From Actinoplanes aureus (GTDB lineage Bacteria; Actinomycetota; Actinomycetes; Mycobacteriales; Micromonosporaceae), in the NCBI RefSeq assembly GCF_015704865.1, contig NZ_JADQTO010000033.1, positions 1-64,000 of the forward strand: a stretch of 64,000 nt of DNA. The letters are read 5' to 3'. The position numbers and the translations under genes were made by a program. Positions 51,374 to 59,155 of the stretch are shown here, piece by piece (the first letter of the stretch is position 1; every line of letters begins with the position of its first letter). The notes beneath the pieces are model-generated. The model saw only the letters and a list, made by a program, of their open reading frames with translations. It made no database searches and had not been told where the DNA came from.

Positions 51374-52528
51374 TCATCGGAGCCAGAGGCCCGCATACGC
51401 CTCAGGCGCACTGACGCCGTCCGGCCGGTCGGCGAAGTACAGGTCGCTGACGAGGGCGTAATAGGTGGGCCTCGTGAACGTACTGGTCTGCAGGATGAGG
51501 TATGCCGTGCCCGCGGCGTCGACGGTGACGGTGTGGGTGGTCTTGTAGATCGGCCGCTCCGTGGGGTCCTCGAACGCGTACAGGTGAAGGTCGGCCCGGC
51601 CGGCCGGGAAACCGCCGAGGTAAACCTGCACGGTCGATCCGGGGAATCCGACGCGCGGGAAGATCTGGACGGTCGGCTCGCGTGCCGGTTCGACCACGAA
51701 CTCCGTGGTCGCCTTCTCGGGGTTCTTGCCCTGCTGGACGCTGACTCGATAGCGGCCGGGTGGGCTCCCCGGCGCCAGCGGCAGAGGGATCTCGTCCGAG
51801 CCGCCGGCCCACGGCCGGGTGACTGTCAGGACCGAGCCGCTGGGGGTGGCCAGCGTCACCCGCAGATCGTCGTCGAGGGTGGACAGCAGGCAGATGTATG
51901 GGATGCCGGGGACCGTGCGGTTACTGGACACGTCCACGTCGAGGGGCGGTTGGAGACTCACGGTTTGGCAGTCGGTCCCGCCGCCCGAGAAGAAGTCGAG
52001 CTGTTCGGCGACGCCCTCCGGCACCTGGTCGTCGCGTTCGAGCAGGTCGTCGAGGGAAGCGGTCTGCGGCCGGCCATCCGGGGCTTTCCCGCCCGGTGGC
52101 TCTTCCTCCGGCGTCCTGCCGTCCGGCGGCGGAGTCGTCGGCTGGGGGACGCCCGGCAGCGAGACGCCCGGGCGGGCTCCGGACGCAGAGGTCACACCGG
52201 CATGCACCCGAGGCGACGGTGAAATGCCGGACGTAGCGGAGAACGACGGCGACCAGCCGGGCGGCGTCGAGAACGGCGGCGACACCGGCGTGGCCTTCTC
52301 GGGAGCCGACGGTGGCGGGCCGGCGACGGCGGGCGGAACAGATTGTCCCGGGGCGCCGCTGTCGAGAAGCCGGACGGCGATGTCGGCCGCCAGCGTCAGC
52401 ACGACGATCGCCGGCACCACGACGTAGCGCCTGGCGATCAAGGACTGGCCTCGGAGCCGGCCGTCGCGCGACGTTCCGGCAGGCTGCCGGCCATGACGGC
52501 CTCGCGTGACGTCGCCCGTTTCGATCAC
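51374..52528 (-). CDS. Membrane-anchored extracytoplasmic protein with Pro-rich stalk, hypothetical
   Basis: A 384-residue protein from GTG 52528, the first start after unlikely sequence (the frame is open to 52684). One transmembrane helix (~35-57, YVVVPAIVVLTLAADIAVRL). A Pro/Ser/Gly-rich stalk follows (~60-160; PPPSAPEKATPVSPPFSTPP, TTPPPDGRTPEEEPPGGKAP). The extracellular beta-rich domain (~165-384) has two Cys in DCQTVSLQPPLDVDV and IPYICLLSTLDDDLRVTLAT, then PGRYRVSVQQGKNPEKATTE and VQIFPRVGFPGSTVQVYLGG. Repeated Ig-like strands, no enzyme motif. Convergent with the RHS gene, divergent from the MFS gene. Could be a surface or regulatory protein. Confidence 0.65.
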   Translation of the reverse strand: MIETGDVTRGRHGRQPAGTSRDGRLRGQSLIARRYVVVPAIVVLTLAADIAVRLLDSGAPGQSVPPAVAGPPPSAPEKATPVSPPFSTPPGWSPSFSATSGISPSPRVHAGVTSASGARPGVSLPGVPQPTTPPPDGRTPEEEPPGGKAPDGRPQTASLDDLLERDDQVPEGVAEQLDFFSGGGTDCQTVSLQPPLDVDVSSNRTVPGIPYICLLSTLDDDLRVTLATPSGSVLTVTRPWAGGSDEIPLPLAPGSPPGRYRVSVQQGKNPEKATTEFVVEPAREPTVQIFPRVGFPGSTVQVYLGGFPAGRADLHLYAFEDPTERPIYKTTHTVTVDAAGTAYLILQTSTFTRPTYYALVSDLYFADRPDGVSAPEAYAGLWLR

Positions 52529-52668
52529 CGACCGCGCCCCCCAACCGCTGTCCTGGATCGATGGCAGTCTACCGAGGCGTGTCGATCCGTTTTGTGCCGT
52601 CAACTGACCTTGAGCAGCGCCGCAGCCACCTGCGCGAAGACCGCACCGGCCTGTGCCATGATCGGGAA

Positions 52669-53856
52669 GTGCCGGTTCCACCATCCGCGGCCACCCCGGC
52701 CATCCGTACCTCCTTGTTGCTGCTCGCCTACTGCGCCTTCATCAGCCTCGGCCTCCCCGACGGCCTGCTCGGCGTCGGCTGGCCGTCGATGGCGGGAGAC
52801 CTGGGCCTCTCCACCGACACCGTCGGCGTCCTGCTGTTCGCCAGCACCGTCGGTTACCTGATCTCCAGCGTCGCGGCCGGGTTCAGCCTCGCCCGGCTCG
52901 GCGTCGGCCGGCTCCTCGCCGGCAGCACGGCCATGGCCAGCCTTGCCCTGGCCGGGTACGCGGTGTCGCCCGCGCTCGGTCTGCTGGTGCCATGCGCCCT
53001 GTTGGCCGGTTTCGGCGGTGGGGCGATCGACGCGGGGCTCAACGCGTACGCGGCCGGCGCGTTCGGTCCCAAGCACATGAACTGGATGCACGCGTTCTTC
53101 GGTCTCGGCGTCGCCATCGGGCCGCTGATCATGACCGGGGTGCTCAGCGGCGGACTGTCGTGGCGCTGGGGCTACGGGCTCGTCGCCGGCGCTCAGGCGC
53201 TGCTGGCCATCGCCTTCTTGGTCTCGGCGCGAACATGGGCGCGCGACAACGTCGGCGATGCGCCTGCGCCCGAGGTGGCGAGTTCGCGGATCGGTGCGAC
53301 GCTGCGGATGCCGGCGGTGTGGCTCAGCGTCGTCGCGTTCGCCGTCTACGTCGGCGTCGAGGTGGCGACCGGTCTGTGGGCGTACCTGCTGCTCACCGAG
53401 GACCGCGGGCTGAGCGCGGCGATCGCCGGTTTCTGCGTGTCGGCCTACTGGGCGAGCCTGTTCGTCGGCCGGGTCGTGCAGGGCTTCACCGTCGAGCACC
53501 TGGGCACCGTACGTACGCTCACTGCCGGCCTCGGTGGCATGCTCGCCGGATCCGTACTGGTGGCCGTACCGGGACCGGACTGGCTGGCCGTGGCCGGCCT
53601 GATGGTGATCGGCTTCGCCGCGGCGCCGGTCTTCCCGTTGCTGACCTTGACCACCGCGGACCGGGTCGGGGCCGCGCACGCCGACCGGGTGATCGGCATG
53701 CAGATCGCCGCGGCCGGGCTGGGCGGCGCGCTCATCCCGGCCGGTGTGGGTGTGCTCATCGAGCGGGTCGGCGTGTACACCCTCGGCCCCTCGCTGGTGG
53801 TGCTCTCCCTGATCCTGCTGACGCTGTACGTGGTGGTGAACCGCCGCACGACGTGA
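52669..53856 (+). CDS. MFS transporter
   Basis: A 395-residue permease with about 12 transmembrane helices from GTG 52669, immediately before the first helix. Features: FISLGLPDGLLGVGWPSMAG (helix 1 and loop), GLSTDTVGVLLFASTVGYLI, ARLGVGRLLAGSTAMASLAL, AGGFGPKHMNWMHAFFGLGV-like segment FGPKHMNWMHAFFGLGVAIG, and second-half LTEDRGLSAAIAGFCVSAYW and FVGRVVQGFTVEHLGTVRTL. The pattern MNWMHAFFGLG is typical of an MFS group related to fucose/sugar permeases. Placed in a polysaccharide-degrading neighbourhood, it may import a sugar or export a metabolite. Substrate unknown. Confidence 0.85.
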   Translation: MPVPPSAATPAIRTSLLLLAYCAFISLGLPDGLLGVGWPSMAGDLGLSTDTVGVLLFASTVGYLISSVAAGFSLARLGVGRLLAGSTAMASLALAGYAVSPALGLLVPCALLAGFGGGAIDAGLNAYAAGAFGPKHMNWMHAFFGLGVAIGPLIMTGVLSGGLSWRWGYGLVAGAQALLAIAFLVSARTWARDNVGDAPAPEVASSRIGATLRMPAVWLSVVAFAVYVGVEVATGLWAYLLLTEDRGLSAAIAGFCVSAYWASLFVGRVVQGFTVEHLGTVRTLTAGLGGMLAGSVLVAVPGPDWLAVAGLMVIGFAAAPVFPLLTLTTADRVGAAHADRVIGMQIAAAGLGGALIPAGVGVLIERVGVYTLGPSLVVLSLILLTLYVVVNRRTT

Positions 53857-54106
53857 CGGCGCGCGCCACGGCCGGCAAGTCTCGTCCGCGCCGGGCCTAG
53901 CATCGCAAGGAACAGGGCCGCACGAGCGCCGGTCACGAGCGATCAAGATCCATGATCATCTCCAGCTGACCTCCAGTGTCGCGTTCTCGCCGACGAACGA
54001 GCACTGGGTGACAGCGGGACTGGCCGGCTGACGCGCAGAGTCGTGCTGGAACGCCGGAACGAGCACTGGGCGTCAGCCAGCCCGCCACGACCGGGCGTGA
54101 CCTCCG

Positions 54107-54244
54107 CTATTTCGGCGTCCGGATCGACGGTTGCTTGAGGTCGAAGTAGACCGGCTCGCCGAGGCTGAGCTTGCCCATCTCCTCCATGACCGTCCGCAGC
54201 TCGCCGGGGATCTCCCGCTCCGGGTCGCTGGTGCGACCCTGCAT
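54107..54244 (-). CDS. Possible 45-residue protein, ribosome binding site in an IS6 end
   Basis: ATG 54244 on the minus strand gives MQGRTSDPEREIPGELRTVM then EEMGKLSLGEPVYFDLKQPS and IRTPK. Composition is protein-like and acidic/basic balanced, without membrane segment. The ribosome binding site ACGGAG (spacing 6) lies within the IS6 end at 54249. It could be a genuine small protein or the tail of a gene cut by the element. Family not recognised. Confidence 0.35.
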   Translation of the reverse strand: MQGRTSDPEREIPGELRTVMEEMGKLSLGEPVYFDLKQPSIRTPK

Positions 54245-54248
54245 GATC

Positions 54249-54345
54249 GGCTCCGTTGCGTTGCGAGATCGGCGGACAGGCTGAGCCGCGCCCGACAGGT
54301 GGTTAGAGCGCTTGGGCGAGTTCGGTGAACGCGGCTTGTCCGCCG
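54249..54345 (-). mobile_element. IS6-family right-end remnant
   Basis: On the minus strand GQAAFTELAQAL and a stop match the last residues of the IS6 transposase at 6139-6858 (ATAFTELAAAI). About 50 bases on comes CAACGCAACGGAGCC, which matches the terminal repeat of that element. Only the C-terminal codons and end survive. Confidence 0.6.
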
Positions 54346-54388
54346 CGGGTCCTGCTCTCCATTCCTTAATGCGCTGAAGCTTGAAGTG

Positions 54389-57244
54389 CTAGATCCGCTG
54401 GAGCTGGAAACGCTGGTTGGCGCCGCCGCCGGGGGTCCATTGCGAGATTCGCGCACCGTCGGCGGTGGAGGCCTGCCACACGTCCAAGGCCAGTCCGCTC
54501 TGGCGGTTGACCAGCCTGACCACTCCGCTGCCCTGGTCCTCCACCAGCCACTGCTGGCTGGCGGAGTTGGCATCGGGCTGCTGAGTGACGTCGGCACCGG
54601 TGCCGGTGCCGGCGACCTGCAGGACGAGACCGCTGTGCCGGGCCCGGATCCGGTAGTAGCCACCGCCGGAGGACAGGAAGTCGAACTGCTGATTGAGAGC
54701 GCTGCCGGCCTGCCACTGGATCAGCAGCGCGCCCGCGGCGGTCGACGCGCCGTTGATGTCGGCGGCCTTTCCGCTGTGCTGGGCGACCAGCCGGTAGTTC
54801 ACGCCGGTTTCCACCGGCCCCGACCGCGCGGCCGAGCCGCGATAGGTGTGGCCGGCCTGGACGGCGAACTGCACGAGGTCGGTCTCCAGCCGCGTCGGTT
54901 GCACTGTGGCGCCGCTCGTGTCGTCGCGCAGTTCGAAGGTGCCGGTGAAGACACGGCTGCGGACCCGGACCGTGCCGCTGCGGTCGGAGGTGATGACGAG
55001 TTCGCTTCCGGTGGCGTTCCAGGAGGCACCGACGGTGTACCCGCCCCGGCCGCGCAGCCCGGTGACGCTACCGGCCGGCCAGGCCGACGGCAGCGCGGGC
55101 AGCACGTGCAGTTCCCCGTTGTGGCTGTGCAGCAGCATCTCGGCGATGCCCGAGGTGGCGCCGAAGTTGCCGTCGATCTGGAACGGCGGGTGCAGGTCGA
55201 ACATGTTCGGCGCAAGCCGGTCGGTCCGTACCAGGTCACGGACGAGTTTGTGGGCGCGCGCACCGTCTTCCAGCCGCGCCCAGAAATTGATCTTCCACGC
55301 CAGCGACCAGCCGGTGCCGTCGTCGCCGCGCAGTTCCAGGGTCTGGCGCGCGGCCTGGTACAGCTGCGGCGTTCCCCGCCGCGTGATCTGGTTGCTCGGA
55401 TGCAGGCCGTACAGGTGTGAGACGTGCCGGTGTGTCCGTTCGGCCTCCACCCAGTCGGCGAGCCACTCCTGGATGTTGCCGCGTGAGCCGACCCGGGTCG
55501 GTGCCAGCCTGTCTCGTGCCGCCACAACCTGGCTACGGAAGGATGCGTCCACACCGAGGACCTCGGCGGCCCGTGCGACGGCGTTGAACAGGTCGCGCAG
55601 GATCTGGTTGTCCATCGTCGGCCCGGCGCACACGCTGGCGTTCGAGTGGTGGGGCAGTTCCGGGGAGTTCGAGGGGTTGGTGACCAGATATCCGAGCGAC
55701 GGGTGGGTCACCAGCGAGTCGAGGAAGAACTGTGCGGCGCCTTTCATCGCGGAATAGTTGGCGCGGAGGAAGTCGACGTCTCCGGTGAACTGGTAGTGGT
55801 CCCAGAGCATCGTGGCGAGCCAGGCGCCGCCGGTCTGCCACATGCCCCACAACGCGCCGTCGACGACGGACGACCCGCGCCAGGCGTCAGTGTTGTGGTG
55901 GGTCAACCAGCCGCCGGCGCCGTACTGCACGCTGGCGGTGCGGGCGCCGGTGACCGTCAGGTCCTTGACCATGTCGGCGACCGGCAGGAAGCATTCGGAG
56001 AGGTTGGTGGAATCGGCCGGCCAGTAGTTCATCGGCAGGTTCGCGTTGATGGTGTATTTGGAGTCCCAGGACGGCGCCATCTCCTGGTTCCAGATGCCTT
56101 GCAGGTTCGCCGGCTGGGTGCCCGGTCGTGAGGAGGCGATCAGCAGGTACCGGCCGTACTGGAACAGCAGGGCCGAGAACTGCGGGTCGTTGACGTTCGC
56201 GTGCTGGGCGATGCGCACGTCGGTGGTCTGATCGGCCGCCGCGGTGCGCCCCAGGTCGATCGTCACCCGGTTGAAGAGCGCCTGGTGGTCGGCGACGTGC
56301 CGGGCGCGCAGCTGGTCGAAGGCGAGGTTGCGGGCGGCGGTGAGGTGCCGCCGCGCGATGCCCTGATAGTCGCCGTTGACCGTGCGGTAGTTGACGTAGC
56401 TGGATCCGATGGACACCAGCACGGTGACGCTCGTGGCACCGGAGACCCGCAGCGTGCCGCCGGAGCTGCTGACCGTGCCCCCGGTGGCGCTCGCGGCAGC
56501 CAGGGCGAGGAACCGGACGGAGCCGGCGATGCCTTCCATGGCGCCGGAGATGCCGTCGAGGGCGATCGTCGTGGAATCCGGGCTGGACGCGGTCGTCTTC
56601 TGCGGGCTGTCGAACGTGGCGGTGAAGGTGGTCGCGTTGGCGCGGTCGGCCGTCAGCCGGATTGCGACGACCTGGTCGGGGGCGCTCGCGAACACTTCCC
56701 GTTGGTACCGTACGCCGTTGAGCACGTACGTGGCGGTCGCCGTGGCGGTGGTCAGGTCCAGAGTCCGGTTGTACTGCGAGGCGCCGCTGGCACTGCCGAA
56801 CGCGAGCCGGAGATTGCCGACGGGCTGGTACGCCAGCTGCCCCACGGGGTTGCCGAGCATCGTCTGGTTGATCAGGTCCTGGGCTGACGTCCACTGGTCG
56901 GCGAAGACTCGCCGCCGGATCTCGGCGAGGTTGGCAGCACCCCGGGTATTGGCCGAGTCGTAGGGGCCGCCCGCCCACACGGTGTCCTCGTTGAGCTGCA
57001 GGCGTTCGGTGTCGATGTTGCCGAACACCATGGCGCCGAGGCGCCCGTTGCCGATCGGCAGCGCCCGCAGCCAGTCCGTTCCCGCGGGCTCGTCGTACCA
57101 GAGCGCCAGGTCCCCGGCGGCCAGCACACCCGCCGGCGGCGCCGCGCCGGCCCGGGCGGCAGCGGTCCACCCGGTCGGCAGCAGCGCGGCGCCGGCACCG
57201 GCCATCCCGGCGGCTAGCAGGTTCCTGCGTGTCACCTCAGTCAT
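54389..57244 (-). CDS. Secreted GH95 alpha-L-fucosidase-like enzyme with CBM13
   Basis: A 951-residue enzyme. A Tat-type leader starts VTRRNLLAAGMAGAGAALLP (twin Arg). GH95 N-terminal domain ~40-320 (DLALWYDEPAGTDWLRALPI, then GNGRLGAMVFGNIDTERLQL and NEDTVWAGGPYDSANTRGA). The helical barrel (~330-720) includes NANLPMNYWPADSTNLSECF (~400, the Asn pair), LVTNPSNSPELPHHSNASV (~528, Glu) and GTGWSLAWKINFWARLEDG (~646, Asp). A C-terminal beta domain reads VTGLRGRGGYTVGASWNATG. The ricin-type CBM13 (~820-951) ends SQWTPGGGANQRFQLQRI. All catalytic residues of the family seem present. Acts on extracellular fucosylated or galactosylated glycans. Divergent from GH5, with shared repeats between. Confidence 0.93.
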   Translation of the reverse strand: MTEVTRRNLLAAGMAGAGAALLPTGWTAAARAGAAPPAGVLAAGDLALWYDEPAGTDWLRALPIGNGRLGAMVFGNIDTERLQLNEDTVWAGGPYDSANTRGAANLAEIRRRVFADQWTSAQDLINQTMLGNPVGQLAYQPVGNLRLAFGSASGASQYNRTLDLTTATATATYVLNGVRYQREVFASAPDQVVAIRLTADRANATTFTATFDSPQKTTASSPDSTTIALDGISGAMEGIAGSVRFLALAAASATGGTVSSSGGTLRVSGATSVTVLVSIGSSYVNYRTVNGDYQGIARRHLTAARNLAFDQLRARHVADHQALFNRVTIDLGRTAAADQTTDVRIAQHANVNDPQFSALLFQYGRYLLIASSRPGTQPANLQGIWNQEMAPSWDSKYTINANLPMNYWPADSTNLSECFLPVADMVKDLTVTGARTASVQYGAGGWLTHHNTDAWRGSSVVDGALWGMWQTGGAWLATMLWDHYQFTGDVDFLRANYSAMKGAAQFFLDSLVTHPSLGYLVTNPSNSPELPHHSNASVCAGPTMDNQILRDLFNAVARAAEVLGVDASFRSQVVAARDRLAPTRVGSRGNIQEWLADWVEAERTHRHVSHLYGLHPSNQITRRGTPQLYQAARQTLELRGDDGTGWSLAWKINFWARLEDGARAHKLVRDLVRTDRLAPNMFDLHPPFQIDGNFGATSGIAEMLLHSHNGELHVLPALPSAWPAGSVTGLRGRGGYTVGASWNATGSELVITSDRSGTVRVRSRVFTGTFELRDDTSGATVQPTRLETDLVQFAVQAGHTYRGSAARSGPVETGVNYRLVAQHSGKAADINGASTAAGALLIQWQAGSALNQQFDFLSSGGGYYRIRARHSGLVLQVAGTGTGADVTQQPDANSASQQWLVEDQGSGVVRLVNRQSGLALDVWQASTADGARISQWTPGGGANQRFQLQRI

Positions 57245-57398
57245 GGGATGTCTCCTCGCGGTGCGTCACGGGAACGTCCAGCGCTGATTGCCAGCCGTAT
57301 CCGGCCGACTCAGGGGGTCGGTGATGGGTTCCGGCGGCAAGCTCCTGTGAGCGCTAACAAAAGCGACCGGCCACCAGGGTGCTCTCGTAGCGCACGTG

Positions 57399-57488
57399 AT
57401 CATTCGTATGACGTCTGATGTTAAGAAAGGGATAGAGGCGTGTCAATGCACTTAGTCAGAACCCGCAGGAAATCATAAGTCGTATGAT
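57399..57488. promoter_or_regulatory. Paired operator-like repeats between GH95 and GH5 genes
   Basis: TCGTATGA occurs at 57404-57411 and again at 57480-57487 (in AGTCGTATGATG). The second lies in a perfect inverted repeat ATCATA-AGTCG-TATGAT (57472-57488). The first has a related TCAT-TCGT-ATGA symmetry. Located 155-245 bases from the GH95 start and 72-160 bases from the GH5 start, they may bind one regulator controlling both. Confidence 0.45.
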
Positions 57489-57559
57489 GTGTCTTTTCAT
57501 AGACAGAGGCCGATGCCAAGGTCAGGCTCTGACCTCGTCCTACCCCACCAGGGAGAAGC

Positions 57560-59005
57560 ATGTTGCGACGCATCGGAGACTCCCGGGTCCGCGCGGTACT
57601 GGCAGGCGCCGCCACGGCGCTCATCGCCATCCCCCTGGCCTTGGTGTCCGCGGCACCGAGCGCGTCGGCCGCGACCAGCCAGTTCCGGGGCGTCAACTGG
57701 GCTCGCGCGGGCGACAACTTCACCGGGAACCCGCTGGTCCTCTACGGGTTGAGCGCCAGCGACAGCTACACCACCGTGCGCACCAAGGCGGACGCCGTCC
57801 TCGCCGGCTTCGAGCGCAATCTCGGCGCGAACACCGTACGGTTGCCCGTCAACACCGCTTCCGTCGGCACGGCGTGGTGGAGCTCCTACACCGGCGTCAT
57901 GGACTCGGCGACCGCCCGGGGCATGAAGGTCATCCTCTCGTTCTGGGACGACGGCCGGGCATCGTCCGGTGGCCGGATCACCGACACCGCGGCGTTCAAC
58001 ACGATGTGGAACACCGTCGTGGACAGGTACGGCGCGAACCCGCTGGTCTACTTCGAACCGATGAACGAGCCGGGCGGCTACAGCGCGGCCGAGTGGAAGA
58101 ACGTAGCCGCCGCGTGGCTCGCCGCGCGGCCGTCGGTACCGCGCGACCGGGTGTTCATCAGCGGATCCGGCCTGAACCAGGACATCAAGACGATGTGCGC
58201 CGACAGCCGCTTCGACGGAACGTACCTGTCGCTGCACCACTACACGTTCTTCAGCGGCGCGAAGACCTATGACGGATGGGTGAACTTCCTGCGTGACGCC
58301 GTCGGGAGCTGCGCCGGCCGGACCGTCATCGACGAGTTCGGCGCCCCCATGGACACCGGCCTCAACTACGACGACGCCGGGAGCGCAGACAACTTCGTCC
58401 GGTACTTCCGGGCCACAACCCAGGTTCTCCGCGAACTCGGCATGGGATCCGTCTACTGGCCCGGGATCGGCGGCAAGATCACCGCTGGGCAGAACGACGA
58501 CTGGTACGCCATGCAGAAACTGCAGGGCAGCGGCACCAACCTGACCCTGACCACACCCAACGTCACGGGCGCCAACCGCCTGCGGTACGCGTGGGGGCTC
58601 ACCGGCACCGACCCGGCGCCCGCCAACCGGCTGCGCAACGGTGCCTCGGGCCGTTGTCTCGACGTTCCCGCCGCCAGCACCGTCAACAACACGCAGGTAG
58701 CCATCTACGACTGCCACACGGGCACGAACCAGCAGTGGACCGGCACTTCCGCGCGGGAGTTGCGAGTCTACGGGACCAAGTGCCTCGACGCCCGCGGCCG
58801 GGGCACCGCCAACGGCACGCCGGTCGTCATCTACGACTGCAACGGCGGCACCAATCAGCAGTGGACGCTCAACAGCAACGGCGCCATCACCGGGCAGGCC
58901 TCCGGCCGCTGCCTCGACGTGACGCAGAACAGCACCGCGAACGGTGCTCGCGTCCAGCTGTGGGACTGCACGGGCGGATCCAACCAGTCGTGGTCCCGCG
59001 CGTAG
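57560..59005 (+). CDS. Secreted GH5 glycosidase (cellulase/mannanase-like) with CBM13
   Basis: A 481-residue secreted enzyme; ATG 57560 follows AGGGAGAAGC. Signal peptide ~1-37 (VRAVLAGAATALIAIPLALV, cut after SASA). The GH5 barrel (~40-345) has FRGVNWARAGDN, VRLPVNTASVG, acid/base Glu in YFEPMNEPGG (~170), YLSLHHYTFFSG and nucleophile Glu in VIDEFGAPMD (~258). The CBM13 trefoil (~355-481) has VAIYDCHTGTNQQWTG, VVIYDCNGGTNQQWTL and VQLWDCTGGSNQSWSR. Likely acts on beta-glucan or mannan. Divergent from the GH95 gene and convergent with the lysyl-oxidase-like gene. Confidence 0.93.
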   Translation: MLRRIGDSRVRAVLAGAATALIAIPLALVSAAPSASAATSQFRGVNWARAGDNFTGNPLVLYGLSASDSYTTVRTKADAVLAGFERNLGANTVRLPVNTASVGTAWWSSYTGVMDSATARGMKVILSFWDDGRASSGGRITDTAAFNTMWNTVVDRYGANPLVYFEPMNEPGGYSAAEWKNVAAAWLAARPSVPRDRVFISGSGLNQDIKTMCADSRFDGTYLSLHHYTFFSGAKTYDGWVNFLRDAVGSCAGRTVIDEFGAPMDTGLNYDDAGSADNFVRYFRATTQVLRELGMGSVYWPGIGGKITAGQNDDWYAMQKLQGSGTNLTLTTPNVTGANRLRYAWGLTGTDPAPANRLRNGASGRCLDVPAASTVNNTQVAIYDCHTGTNQQWTGTSARELRVYGTKCLDARGRGTANGTPVVIYDCNGGTNQQWTLNSNGAITGQASGRCLDVTQNSTANGARVQLWDCTGGSNQSWSRA

Positions 59006-59104
59006 CCCGGATCCCGTCCGTGGCACGAGAGCGCGTCAACCACACGCATGGCTCAGATGCCGTCAGTAAAGCCAGTGCAGAGAACGATGCACGGGTCGCG
59101 TCGC

Positions 59105-59152
59105 GACTCCGGGATGGGTGATGCCGTTGCAGCACAACCCATCCCGGGAGTC
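59105..59152. terminator. Bidirectional hairpin terminator
   Basis: GACTCCGGGATGGGT (59105-59119) and ACCCATCCCGGGAGTC (59137-59152) pair over 15 bp with one bulged C and a 17-nt loop. It lies between converging GH5 and lysyl-oxidase-like genes, 3 bases from the latter's stop codon. Confidence 0.75.
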
Positions 59153-59155
59153 CGG

